64,000 bases of DNA from JANJUO01 sp942492935 (GTDB lineage: Bacteria; Bacteroidota; Ignavibacteria; Kapaibacteriales; UBA2268): contig OW818654.1 of the NCBI GenBank assembly GCA_942492935.1, forward strand, positions 372,001 to 436,000, given 5' to 3'. Positions 35,331 to 43,632 of the stretch are shown one piece after another. The translations under genes were made by a program, and so were the position numbers. Position 1 is the first letter of the stretch. The number at the start of each line of letters is the position of its first letter. The notes under the pieces are model-generated. The model searched no databases. It had not been told where the DNA came from and saw nothing but the letters and a program-made list of their open reading frames with translations.

Positions 35331-36791
35331 ATGAAAAAAATATTAGTGATTGCCTTTAGCTTAATCTTAGCTGTTAATTTTTCAAACTTATCAGCTCAGA
35401 TGGTTAATAAACAGGGTGTAATTGATTCGCTTACTACTCTTGATAAATCTATTATCAAGTATTTCCCGAGATGGAAAATTTGCGAAAGTGAAAAAGACTT
35501 GTTGGTACAAATTTACCAAACTTTTGTTTATAAGAAGTATAATGAAAGTGATTTGAATATGAATGATATTACTGTGCTTGCTGCTCCAAGAAGTACAGTA
35601 GAAGAACCGTATGAAGTTTTATTAATTACCTGCGGAAAAGTATCTTTAAATGCAGTTCAGATTGAATCATTTTTAACTGATTACATTAAAGGAATTGTTT
35701 CTGGCGAATATTATTATAAAAATGAAGATTTAAGAGGAACTGGCGATAACAAAATTCGCAAAGACCCAGATTATTGCTTTAGAGAATTACCTATTGATGT
35801 TCCTTTAACAGATAAAGAGACTTCTACTATTATTGATTATTTGCATCCAAATAATGCTCGTCATGCTTTTACATTGTCATTGTTTGAACAAACTTTGAAA
35901 ATAGGTAGTACAGGTTTCTGGATACGAAATACACTTGGAAATGATGAAGTTGGTTATCCATTTTGGAATTCTGGTGAAGCAAAAGTTACTTTGCAAAGAC
36001 CATTAATTTTGAATGAAAATTCTGAAACTTTAAATGCTATTCCAAGTATTCTTGATGCTTATCTTGGAGTTGGTTATAGACATTCAAGCGGTGTAAGTAA
36101 TGATGGTTCATTATTTGGCTGGTTGAATAATCGTGTTTTGAATTCAGGTCCTGGTGGCAAACTTGTATTTGGACTTGATTTTGCAGTACCAACTCATCCT
36201 CAATTAGGACTTGAATTTGATATTGATATACCAATGCAAGAACTTATGACATCAGGTATTGATGAAACGAGATATGGCTTTTTACCTGTTGATGCTAATC
36301 GTTATCTTGAATTTTCAGGAGATAGTCCATACAATGGTATTCCAATTGAAAAAACTGCAGCAATTCTTCGTGCTACTGGTCAAATATCAGTAGTTTATCA
36401 TTGGTGGCTTGATAAGAAAGTTCCAGATAATTACTTTAGATTTAACTTAGGTATTTCTTATGCAGAAGTACAAGAATATGCTTTTGCAAAGAGTGAAACA
36501 TTAGGTGATAATATTACTCAAGAAATGGTTTTAGGTGGTTTAGCTAACTATAAACCAAATGAATTTTCAGATTGGTTATATTTCAAAGCTGAATATCGTA
36601 ATCAAATGACATTCCCATTTGGTGCAAGTGTGCAAGTGTCTAACCAAATATTCTTAGGTAGAGTTTATATTCCATTATTTAATAATTGGTTATATCTTGA
36701 AGGTAAATTTGCTACTCCAATTAGAGAAGCAAGACCTTATGAAATGAAAAATTTCTTTATGATTTCACCTGTTATCAGATTGACTATATAA
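35331..36791 (+). CDS. second unrecognised outer-membrane-type protein in the gldM operon
   Basis: The 486-residue protein has a signal peptide (residues 1-22, ending LSAQM). A ~150-residue N-terminal domain follows (STVEEPYEVLLITCGKVSLN), then a strand-rich barrel-like part closing with FFMISPVIRLTI. General layout and the ending (MVRLIFYF versus PVIRLTI) resemble the gene just upstream, suggesting distant paralogy. It lies 40 bases downstream of that gene. No family recognised. It is the last gene before the hairpin at 36810. Confidence 0.65.
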   Translation: MKKILVIAFSLILAVNFSNLSAQMVNKQGVIDSLTTLDKSIIKYFPRWKICESEKDLLVQIYQTFVYKKYNESDLNMNDITVLAAPRSTVEEPYEVLLITCGKVSLNAVQIESFLTDYIKGIVSGEYYYKNEDLRGTGDNKIRKDPDYCFRELPIDVPLTDKETSTIIDYLHPNNARHAFTLSLFEQTLKIGSTGFWIRNTLGNDEVGYPFWNSGEAKVTLQRPLILNENSETLNAIPSILDAYLGVGYRHSSGVSNDGSLFGWLNNRVLNSGPGGKLVFGLDFAVPTHPQLGLEFDIDIPMQELMTSGIDETRYGFLPVDANRYLEFSGDSPYNGIPIEKTAAILRATGQISVVYHWWLDKKVPDNYFRFNLGISYAEVQEYAFAKSETLGDNITQEMVLGGLANYKPNEFSDWLYFKAEYRNQMTFPFGASVQVSNQIFLGRVYIPLFNNWLYLEGKFATPIREARPYEMKNFFMISPVIRLTI

Positions 36792-36809
36792 TTTGATTAT
36801 GAAAACATT

Positions 36810-36855
36810 AGCCCCACAAAATATTTGATATTTTTTAGTATTTTGTTGGGGTTAT
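36810..36855 (+). terminator. terminator after the gldM operon
   Basis: AGCCCCACAAAATA ... TATTTTGTTGGGGTT stem followed by ATTTATTT, about 20 bases past the stop at 36791. It separates the three-gene operon from the VWA-OmpA gene. Confidence 0.75.
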
Positions 36856-36874
36856 TTATTTAATAAAAATTAGG

Positions 36875-38218
36875 ATGATTATGAAGTCCAATTTTTTTCT
36901 GCTTTTTTTGATAGTTATTTTTAATATTTCATTTGTATTTTCTCAATATAATGAACTTGGTGAAACACGTGATTCTGTAGATTTGTATAATGAAATTTTA
37001 CAGAATGCCAATGTTGAATCGGCAAGAAAAGAAATTGAACTTACAGTTAGAAGTGTAGATATTTCAAAGTTTCCTTTTATTACTATTATGGTGGAAGCTT
37101 ATAATAAACTTGGTGAACCATTAGATACTTTATCTGCAAGTCTTGTTTCAGTATTTGAGAATAATAGACCGCGTGAAGTTGTAAAAGTTGAGAAAATTCC
37201 AGTTGCTACAAATGTTCCAGTGGATTTTGTGTTTCTTGTTGATAAAACTGGTTCAATGCAGCAAAGTATCAATAGTGTGAGAGATAATATCCTTAGCTTT
37301 ACCGATAATCTTGTAAAAAGAGGTATTGATTATAAGGTTGGATTAATTCTCTTTTCAGACGATGTTGAAAATATTTATGACCCTACAGTCAATATTCACG
37401 AATTTATTTCTTGGATTTCAACTGTAAAAGCTCGTGGAGGTGGGGATGAAAAGGAAAACGCTTTAGAAGCCCTTGAATCCGCTATAGGTTTAAAATGGAG
37501 ACCTGAAGCAAATAAAGTATGTGTACTGATTACAGATGCACCATACCACCTTAAAGGAGAAGATGGAAATGGAGTAACAAATTTAACCACAGAATCAATT
37601 ATTGAATTACTCCAAAGAAATGAAGTTAGAGTATTTTCGATTGTTCCAAAAAAATTAACTGATTATAAATTTATTTCAGGCAAAACACGAGGAACTTTCT
37701 TTGATTATAATCTACCATTTAATACAATTTTGGATAATTTTTCAAATCAATTGACAAATTTGTATAATGTTACTTACGTTTCAGAAGAAAATACAATTCC
37801 AGATTCAATAGAAATAGCATTATTTTCTGTTGAAAAGAAACAATTAATTAGAAAAACAATTCCTATCGTTGAATTAGGTAGAAAACTAATTATTGAAAAT
37901 CTACTTTATAAGTCTGCAAGTGCTGTTCTTCCTGATGTTGTAAAAGAACTTGACATTGTTGCTGATTTCATTCTAAATAAGCCAAATATAGAAGTATTAA
38001 TCGAAGGACATACTGATGCTGTTGGTTCTCATGCTTTAAATGACAATTTATCGCTTGCAAGAGCCGAAAGTGTAAAGTCTTATTTAATTAAACGAGGAAT
38101 TACTGAAAATAGAATTAAAACTATAGGTTTTGGAAAAAGAAAGCCAATAGCAAGTAATGATAATGAATTTGGAAGACGTTTAAATAGAAGAACTGAAATT
38201 GTAATTATTTCTAAATAA
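36875..38218 (+). CDS. VWA-domain and OmpA-like peptidoglycan-binding protein
   Basis: This 447-residue protein has a signal peptide (residues ~1-24) and a VWA domain at ~118-300 with a MIDAS-like DKTGS (D123, T125, S127; T replaces the first usual Ser). The C-terminal OmpA module covers ~340-447 (VLIEGHTDAVGSHALNDNLS ... LARAESVKSYLIKRGI ... RIKTIGFGKRKPIA). It would bind peptidoglycan in the periplasm. It directly follows the gldM operon across a hairpin and might anchor that machinery, as OmpA-type PorE does in known T9SS; this is inference. Confidence 0.85.
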   Translation: MIMKSNFFLLFLIVIFNISFVFSQYNELGETRDSVDLYNEILQNANVESARKEIELTVRSVDISKFPFITIMVEAYNKLGEPLDTLSASLVSVFENNRPREVVKVEKIPVATNVPVDFVFLVDKTGSMQQSINSVRDNILSFTDNLVKRGIDYKVGLILFSDDVENIYDPTVNIHEFISWISTVKARGGGDEKENALEALESAIGLKWRPEANKVCVLITDAPYHLKGEDGNGVTNLTTESIIELLQRNEVRVFSIVPKKLTDYKFISGKTRGTFFDYNLPFNTILDNFSNQLTNLYNVTYVSEENTIPDSIEIALFSVEKKQLIRKTIPIVELGRKLIIENLLYKSASAVLPDVVKELDIVADFILNKPNIEVLIEGHTDAVGSHALNDNLSLARAESVKSYLIKRGITENRIKTIGFGKRKPIASNDNEFGRRLNRRTEIVIISK

Positions 38219-38233
38219 TGATTTTGAATAATT

Positions 38234-38275
38234 AAAAAAGAACCATAAAATCAAATGATTTTATGGTTCTTTTTA
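38234..38275. terminator. bidirectional terminator between convergent genes
   Basis: AAGAACCATAAAATCA ... TGATTTTATGGTTCTT with A-run before and T-run after. It serves the VWA-OmpA gene and the SDR gene reading toward it. Confidence 0.9.
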
Positions 38276-38281
38276 TTTTTA

Positions 38282-39082
38282 TTAATATCCTTCATATAAA
38301 TCGGTAAACAAGCTTTGTCCACCATCAACTCTTATTACTTGACCAGTAATCCAATTAGATGCACTATCTGAAAGCAAAGCAATAACTTTTGCAGCATCTT
38401 CTGGCTGAGTTAATCTTTGAAATGGACTAAATTCTTTTGCAAACTTTAACATTTTTTCAAATCCTGGTATTTTCATACCTGATGGAGTTGGAGATGGTCC
38501 AGCAAGTATTGCATTTGCAGTAATATTATGAGGAGCAAGCTCAAAAGCAATTTGTCGTACAATTGATTCTAATGCTGACTTTGCAACTGAAACAGCACCA
38601 TAATTATTTGTTGCCATATTAGAGCCATTGCTTGTCATAGCAATAATTTTGCTGTTTGATTGAATCAATTCACTGTGGAATAGGTCTTGTACCCAATAAA
38701 GCAAACTGCAAGCCATTACATTGATTGACATTTCTAACTTCTTTGCAGTAACTTCATTTTCACGACTTTTGTCTATAAAATTTCCTAATGCACCAAATGC
38801 TAATGAGTGCATAAATAAATTAATATGCCCATGTACATTGTTTAATTCTTCTTTAATTTCATTAATAACAGTTGCTCTATTTTGTTCATTTGCAGCATTT
38901 GTATTGAAAAATTTAACTTTAATATTGAATTTTTTTAATTCTTCTACGAACTCTTCAGCTTTGACTCTTGCACTACCTAAATCAAGATGAATACCAAAGA
39001 TATTGAATCCTTTTTTTGCAAGTTCAATAGCGGTTGCTTTACCAAAACCACTTGATGCACCTAATATAAGAGCATTCTTCAT
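38282..39082 (-). CDS. FabL/FabI-like short-chain reductase, paralogue 1
   Basis: SDR of 266 residues starting at ATG 39082 (the upstream TTG at 39097 is less likely). The N-terminal loop is LILGASSGFGKATAIELAKK. HSLAFG at about residue 95 and the wide catalytic spacing Y161-x6-K168 (NNYGAVSVAKSALE) are marks of enoyl-ACP reductases of the FabI/FabL type rather than classical Y-x3-K SDRs. The end is GQVIRVDGGQSL. It likely reduces enoyl-ACP or enoyl-CoA. Its paralogue lies 24 bases upstream. Confidence 0.85.
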   Translation of the reverse strand: MKNALILGASSGFGKATAIELAKKGFNIFGIHLDLGSARVKAEEFVEELKKFNIKVKFFNTNAANEQNRATVINEIKEELNNVHGHINLFMHSLAFGALGNFIDKSRENEVTAKKLEMSINVMACSLLYWVQDLFHSELIQSNSKIIAMTSNGSNMATNNYGAVSVAKSALESIVRQIAFELAPHNITANAILAGPSPTPSGMKIPGFEKMLKFAKEFSPFQRLTQPEDAAKVIALLSDSASNWITGQVIRVDGGQSLFTDLYEGY

Positions 39083-39106
39083 AATGTGTAAATCCAAAAT
39101 AATTTA

Positions 39107-39925
39107 TTAAACATGCGTTTCAATAAAATTCATAATACATTCACCACCATCAACACCAATTGTTTGCCCTGTAATCCAATAGAATTTTTCATCAACAAGT
39201 AAAGATATTGCTTTAGCAACATCTTCAGGGACGGTATTTCTACCAAATGGGTTGTGTTCTTTGGCGTGTTCTAACATTTGGTTGAATCCTGGAATCTTTT
39301 GAGATGCAGGAGTATCAGTCAATCCAGCCATAATGGCATTTGCAGTAATTTTATATTTTGATAATTCTATGGCGATTTGTCTAATATATGCTTCCAAAGC
39401 ACATTTTGCTGCTGAAATTGCACCATAATTGCTCATCACTCTTTGTGAACCAATTGACGTCAATGCGAAAATTCTTGAATTTTCAGCTAATAATTCGGAG
39501 CGAAACAAATCTTGAACCCAATAGAGTAAGCTATTAGCCATTACATCCATGGTCATTTCAACTTGTTTTTTATTTATCATTTCTTTATGGTCTGTACTAA
39601 AAAATGGTTTAATAGAGCCAAATGCAAGTGAATGTATTAAAACTCTAAGAATATTTGAACCAGCAGTTTGTTTGTGTATCTTAGTTATATCTTCAATTAT
39701 TTCATTTCTAACTTTGTCATCTGCTGCATTTGCATTATAGAATTTTGCAGTAACACCCATTTCAACTAATTCAAGTCTAAATTCTTCCGTTTTTTGTTTG
39801 TTTGAACCCATATCAAGATGAACGCCATAAATATTATATCCATTTGAAGCAAGTTCTTTAGCGCAAGCCCTGCCAAAACCACTTGAAACTCCTAAAATTA
39901 ATGCGTATAAATTTCTATTTTCCAT
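39107..39925 (-). CDS. FabL/FabI-like short-chain reductase, paralogue 2
   Basis: The 272-residue SDR is closely similar to its downstream neighbour along the whole length. It has LILGVSSGFGRACAKELASN (a Val replaces Ala in the GASSGFG loop), HSLAFG, Y167-x6-K174 in SNYGAISAAKCALE, and GQTIGVDGGECIM. The tandem arrangement indicates gene duplication. The two may have different chain-length or CoA/ACP preference or form a heteromer. It is the first gene of the pair. Confidence 0.85.
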   Translation of the reverse strand: MENRNLYALILGVSSGFGRACAKELASNGYNIYGVHLDMGSNKQKTEEFRLELVEMGVTAKFYNANAADDKVRNEIIEDITKIHKQTAGSNILRVLIHSLAFGSIKPFFSTDHKEMINKKQVEMTMDVMANSLLYWVQDLFRSELLAENSRIFALTSIGSQRVMSNYGAISAAKCALEAYIRQIAIELSKYKITANAIMAGLTDTPASQKIPGFNQMLEHAKEHNPFGRNTVPEDVAKAISLLVDEKFYWITGQTIGVDGGECIMNFIETHV

Positions 39926-40233
39926 TTAATCACCCTATATGTTATATAATTAAATTTTCTAAAATATATATGTAAAAAAAATTAAATTAATTGTCTATAT
40001 ACATTTGAATTAAAAATTTATTTTATTTAAATTTAAATAAATTTAAAAAGTAAAGATTTGTATTACAATAATTACTTTTTCAAGTAAATAGTAATGCTTA
40101 AAATTCTACATATAATCAAAAATAATTGATTTATCAATGTAATAGTGTTTGATGAAAAAAGAAACTTGACTGCAATATTAACATTTATTAATAGTCATAT
40201 TCTTTTTAATTTTACAATTATTATTGATATAAA
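39926..40233. other. divergent promoter region between the SDR pair and ribBA
   Basis: 308 AT-rich bases. No ORF and no FMN-riboswitch-like sequence was found. Confidence 0.6.
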
Positions 40234-41436
40234 ATGAATACAATTGAAGAAGCTTTAGCCGACCTAAAAGAAGGCAAAATGATTATTGTAATGGATGATG
40301 AAGACCGAGAGAATGAAGGTGATTTAATTTGTAGTAGTGAATTATGCGAACCTGAAACAGTGAATTTTATGTCCACTTATGGGAAAGGATTGATTTGTGT
40401 AGCTATTACTCCTGACATTGCTGATAAATTACAACTTGATTTGATGGTTAATAAAAATACTGCAAATCACTCAACAAGATTTACAGTTTCGGTTGATTAT
40501 GCTTATGAAACTACAACTGGAATTTCCGCTTCAGACCGTTCAAAAACGATTAAAGCAATTGCATCTGATGATACCAAGCCTGAAGATTTGCTTAGACCAG
40601 GGCATATATTTCCTCTGATAGCTTTAAAAGAGGGTGTATTGCGTAGAGCAGGTCATACAGAAGCCGCTGTAGATTTGATGACACTTGCAGGATTGAAGCC
40701 ATCTGGTGTACTTTGTGAAATAATTAATGAAGATGGTACAATGGCACGTTTGGCGGAACTGAAAGAATTTTCATTGAAACATAATCTCAAAATGATAACT
40801 ATTAAAGATTTAATTGCTTATAAATTAAAAACAGATATTTTGGTTGAATGTGTCGCTACTGCAAAAATGCCAACTATGTATGGTGATTATGACTTAAAGG
40901 TATTCAAAAATAAGTATGATGGCAAAGAACATGTTGCTTTGATTAAAGGTAATATTTCAAGTGGTGAACCAATATTGGTTAGAGTACACTCTGAATGTCT
41001 TACTGGTGATGTTTTTGGGTCTATGCGTTGTGATTGTGGCGACCAATTGCATAAAGCAATGAAAATGATAGATGATGAAGGTTGCGGTGTAATATTATAT
41101 ATGCGTCAGGAAGGAAGAGGAATTGGACTTATAAATAAAGTAAAAGCTTATGCTTTACAAGAACAAGGTTACGATACTGTTGAAGCAAATCTCGCATTAG
41201 GATTTGAACCAGACCCTCGTGATTATGGAATTGGTGCTCAAATATTACATAAATTGGGTATCAGAAAAATGAAATTAATTAGCAATAATCCTACAAAAAG
41301 AGTTGGAATGATAAGTTACGGTTTGGAAGTAGATAGTTTAATTCCTATTGAAATACCAGCCAATAGAATTAATCTGGAATATTTGAATACTAAAAAATTT
41401 AAAATGGGACACTTGTTGCATAATTTAGATGAATAA
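40234..41436 (+). CDS. ribBA: bifunctional 3,4-dihydroxy-2-butanone-4-phosphate synthase / GTP cyclohydrolase II
   Basis: The 400-residue fusion catalyses the two entry reactions of riboflavin synthesis. The N-terminal RibB half (~1-200) has DDEDRENEGDLI, STYGKGLICVAI and RRAGHTEAAVDL. The C-terminal RibA half has zinc cysteines in SECLTGDVFGSMRCDCGDQL, the catalytic MRQEGRGIGLINK, and SNNPTKR. Both halves look intact and length is normal. No other rib gene is nearby. It ends at a bidirectional hairpin. Confidence 0.97.
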   Translation: MNTIEEALADLKEGKMIIVMDDEDRENEGDLICSSELCEPETVNFMSTYGKGLICVAITPDIADKLQLDLMVNKNTANHSTRFTVSVDYAYETTTGISASDRSKTIKAIASDDTKPEDLLRPGHIFPLIALKEGVLRRAGHTEAAVDLMTLAGLKPSGVLCEIINEDGTMARLAELKEFSLKHNLKMITIKDLIAYKLKTDILVECVATAKMPTMYGDYDLKVFKNKYDGKEHVALIKGNISSGEPILVRVHSECLTGDVFGSMRCDCGDQLHKAMKMIDDEGCGVILYMRQEGRGIGLINKVKAYALQEQGYDTVEANLALGFEPDPRDYGIGAQILHKLGIRKMKLISNNPTKRVGMISYGLEVDSLIPIEIPANRINLEYLNTKKFKMGHLLHNLDE

Positions 41437-41457
41437 TATATTTTATTTTATAGAAAG

Positions 41458-41501
41458 AATGCTCTACTAATGTTATTTAACTTAGTAGAGCATTTTTGTT
41501 T
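41458..41501. terminator. bidirectional terminator between ribBA and arsM
   Basis: AATGCTCTACTAA ... TTAGTAGAGCATT hairpin followed by TTTTGTTTTTTT on the plus strand and preceded by an A-rich run. Confidence 0.88.
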
Positions 41502-41528
41502 TTTTATTCACATTAAAATTAGTATTTT

Positions 41529-42338
41529 TTAATTTGTTTCTTTTTTGTTTGAAGTTACTGTAATGCTCAATATTTCAACACCTGAATTTTTGTAATTTTC
41601 TAATTCCTCGGCATTTATATATTCAAGTAATATTTCATCTGGGATAGTGATTTTCTTTTGTTTTGGAACTGCTGTTTCAACAAATCCACTTTCAGATATT
41701 ACTTTTAAATATTCATCGTATTGAATTGCTCCAGCAACACAACCTGTGTACATAGAAGCAGCATTTAATAATTTTTCAGGTAAAATACCTTTGATTACAA
41801 TATCTGACACACAGAAATGACCACCATTTTTTAAGACTCTATACATTTCCTTAAATGCTTGTTTTTTATCAGGAACAAGATTAAGTACGCAATTGCTAAT
41901 GACAACGTCAATTGTTTCGTCATTAATCGGCATATTCTCAATATCTCCTTTACGAAATTCGACATTATTATAGCCCAATTTATCACAATTTAATCTTGCT
42001 TTATAAATCATTTGGTCTGTAAAATCTAAACCTATTACTTTACCGGTTGTACCAACAATTTTTCTTGCTATGAAAACATCATTTCCAGCACCAGAACCTA
42101 AATCAAGGACGGTATTTCCAGATTCAATAACAGCATATTCTGTTGGTAATCCACAGCCCAAACCCAAATCAGCATCTGCTACATATCCTTCAAGATGAGA
42201 ATAATCATCACTCATAATGGTATAATCAAATGTTTCTGTATTACCTATACCACAACAAGAAGGACCACAACATTGGTTAAGTAAGGCAATTTCACCATAT
42301 TTTTGCCTAACCACATCTTTAATATTATTATTTTCCAT
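41529..42338 (-). CDS. arsM: arsenite methyltransferase
   Basis: SAM-dependent methyltransferase of 269 residues. The N-terminal CCGPSCCG cluster (C23, C24, C28, C29) and MYTGCVAGAI are the cysteines expected to bind As(III). Motif I is VLDLGSGAGNDVFIARKIVG, with LDFTDQMI and FRKGDIENMPI following. It methylates arsenite to less retained or volatile species. It is third in the arsR-arsC-arsM operon, 16 bases after arsC. No ArsB/Acr3 efflux gene is adjacent, so methylation may be the main exit route here. Confidence 0.93.
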   Translation of the reverse strand: MENNNIKDVVRQKYGEIALLNQCCGPSCCGIGNTETFDYTIMSDDYSHLEGYVADADLGLGCGLPTEYAVIESGNTVLDLGSGAGNDVFIARKIVGTTGKVIGLDFTDQMIYKARLNCDKLGYNNVEFRKGDIENMPINDETIDVVISNCVLNLVPDKKQAFKEMYRVLKNGGHFCVSDIVIKGILPEKLLNAASMYTGCVAGAIQYDEYLKVISESGFVETAVPKQKKITIPDEILLEYINAEELENYKNSGVEILSITVTSNKKETN

Positions 42339-42354
42339 TCTTAAAACTCTTTAA

Positions 42355-42771
42355 TTAATTATTTAAATTTGAGAAAAATTCAGTGAAATCTCTTATGATT
42401 TCATCTCTAACGCGTCTATATTCTTGTAAAATTTCTTCTTCGGTTCCAACTGCATCAACAGGGTCATCAAATCCAATATGAACACGATTTTTAACTGTTC
42501 CAATAAATGCAGGACAAGTTTCGTTTGCACCACCGCAAACAGTAATAACATAATCGAATTCATCATTTAGATAAATATCTACATTTTTCGGGTAATTTGA
42601 ACTAATGTCAATTCCTAACTCTTGCATTACTTTTACTGCATTCGGATTGACAACTTCAGCAGGTTTAGTACCGGCTGAAAATAATTCAAACTGAGGTTTT
42701 AAGGTTCTTAAAAAACCTTCAGCCATTTGGCTTCGACAGGAATTTCCTGTACATAGAATTAATACTTTCAT
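42355..42771 (-). CDS. arsC: arsenate reductase, thioredoxin-type (LMW phosphatase fold)
   Basis: The 138-residue ArsC has the P-loop CTGNSCR (C7-x5-R13) and redox cysteines in VITVCGGANETCPAF. This is the three-cysteine arrangement of thioredoxin-coupled ArsC rather than the glutaredoxin type. It also has the DP dyad in FDDPVDA. It reduces arsenate to arsenite, which ArsM can then methylate. It lies 46 bases downstream of arsR. Confidence 0.95.
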   Translation of the reverse strand: MKVLILCTGNSCRSQMAEGFLRTLKPQFELFSAGTKPAEVVNPNAVKVMQELGIDISSNYPKNVDIYLNDEFDYVITVCGGANETCPAFIGTVKNRVHIGFDDPVDAVGTEEEILQEYRRVRDEIIRDFTEFFSNLNN

Positions 42772-42817
42772 TTTATTTTAAATTTATTACTAAAACAATT
42801 AGTTAACTAACGAATTA

Positions 42818-43162
42818 TTAATTACAACAAATATCAGTTCTGCAAATTGACATTGATTTTGTTTTATCATCATTTATCAGCTCATCATTATGCAAATATA
42901 TTGGTAATAGCAATAACATTTGATTTACAGCAATATCATTTGATGATAAATTCAAACTGTAATTCACCCATTTACCATCCTTTTTATCAATTATAAATCC
43001 AGCTTCTTTTAAGATAGATAAATGTTTAGAAACTGTCGATGTTGTTACATTTAAAATTTCTTGAATTTCACATACACAAAGTGTCTTTTTAGTAAGCATT
43101 TGTAATATTCTAACTCTGTTTTTGTCTGATAGAGCTTTAAATATCTTCAACAAATTTTCCAT
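42818..43162 (-). CDS. arsR: ArsR family metalloregulator
   Basis: The 114-residue winged-helix repressor has LLKIFKALSDKNRVRILQML and the As(III)-binding ELCVC-like motif LCVCEI (C29, C31). The recognition helix is VTTSTVSKHLSILKEAGFII. Its C-terminus has additional cysteines (CRTDICC) that may add a second metal site. It is first in the arsRCM operon and is expected to repress it until arsenite binds. A 16-base palindrome sits just upstream. Confidence 0.93.
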   Translation of the reverse strand: MENLLKIFKALSDKNRVRILQMLTKKTLCVCEIQEILNVTTSTVSKHLSILKEAGFIIDKKDGKWVNYSLNLSSNDIAVNQMLLLLPIYLHNDELINDDKTKSMSICRTDICCN

Positions 43163-43187
43163 ACTTTTTCCAAATTGATAATATCAC

Positions 43188-43203
43188 TTCGTTATATAAC
43201 GAA
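43188..43203. promoter_or_regulatory. candidate ArsR operator
   Basis: Perfect 16-base palindrome TTCGTTATATAACGAA located 26-41 bases before the arsR start codon. The position fits an ArsR-family site overlapping the promoter. Confidence 0.7.
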
Positions 43204-43305
43204 ATAATAGAAAATTTGTTGCATTTAAATAATTATTTTTTTTTACAAATTTTGGTAACTTCTCACCCGTATTAAAATAATATTGATTTCTTTTTTTATT
43301 TATAA

Positions 43306-43540
43306 AAATTCCTTGAAATTTCCTTCTGGAATTAATGTTTGTAACACAAGAAACCCCATCCTAACCTTCCACAAGGGTAAGGAATATATGTAAAGTCCTC
43401 CCTTTTGGGAGGATTTAGGTGGGGTTTTCAATTATTCAATCCTGCTTGGATTGTTGGACTTTCTAAAGTTCCTTCCCCTTGGGGAAGGTTAGGTTGGGGT
43501 TTACAAACAGGTAATCCCTAACGGAATTTTCAAGGAATTT
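43306..43540. repeat. dispersed repeat R1, copy F, with R2 insert
   Basis: Starts AATTCCTTGAAATTTCCTTC and TGGAATTAATGTTTGTAAC, ends CCCTAACGGAATTTTCAAGGAATT. Encloses an R2 core at about 43353-43426 and a second short CCTTCCCCTTGGGGAAGG palindrome near 43471. Confidence 0.8.
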
Positions 43541-43632
43541 CTTTTTTATTATTATTTTCCACTTGTTCCAAATATACTTAATTTTTCATCCAAATTACAA
43601 AGCACAATTAAAATTATAAACCGGGTGAGTAG

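Noticed and set aside
39926..40233. FMN riboswitch upstream of ribBA
   Set aside because: The conserved riboswitch core blocks could not be found in this AT-rich spacer.
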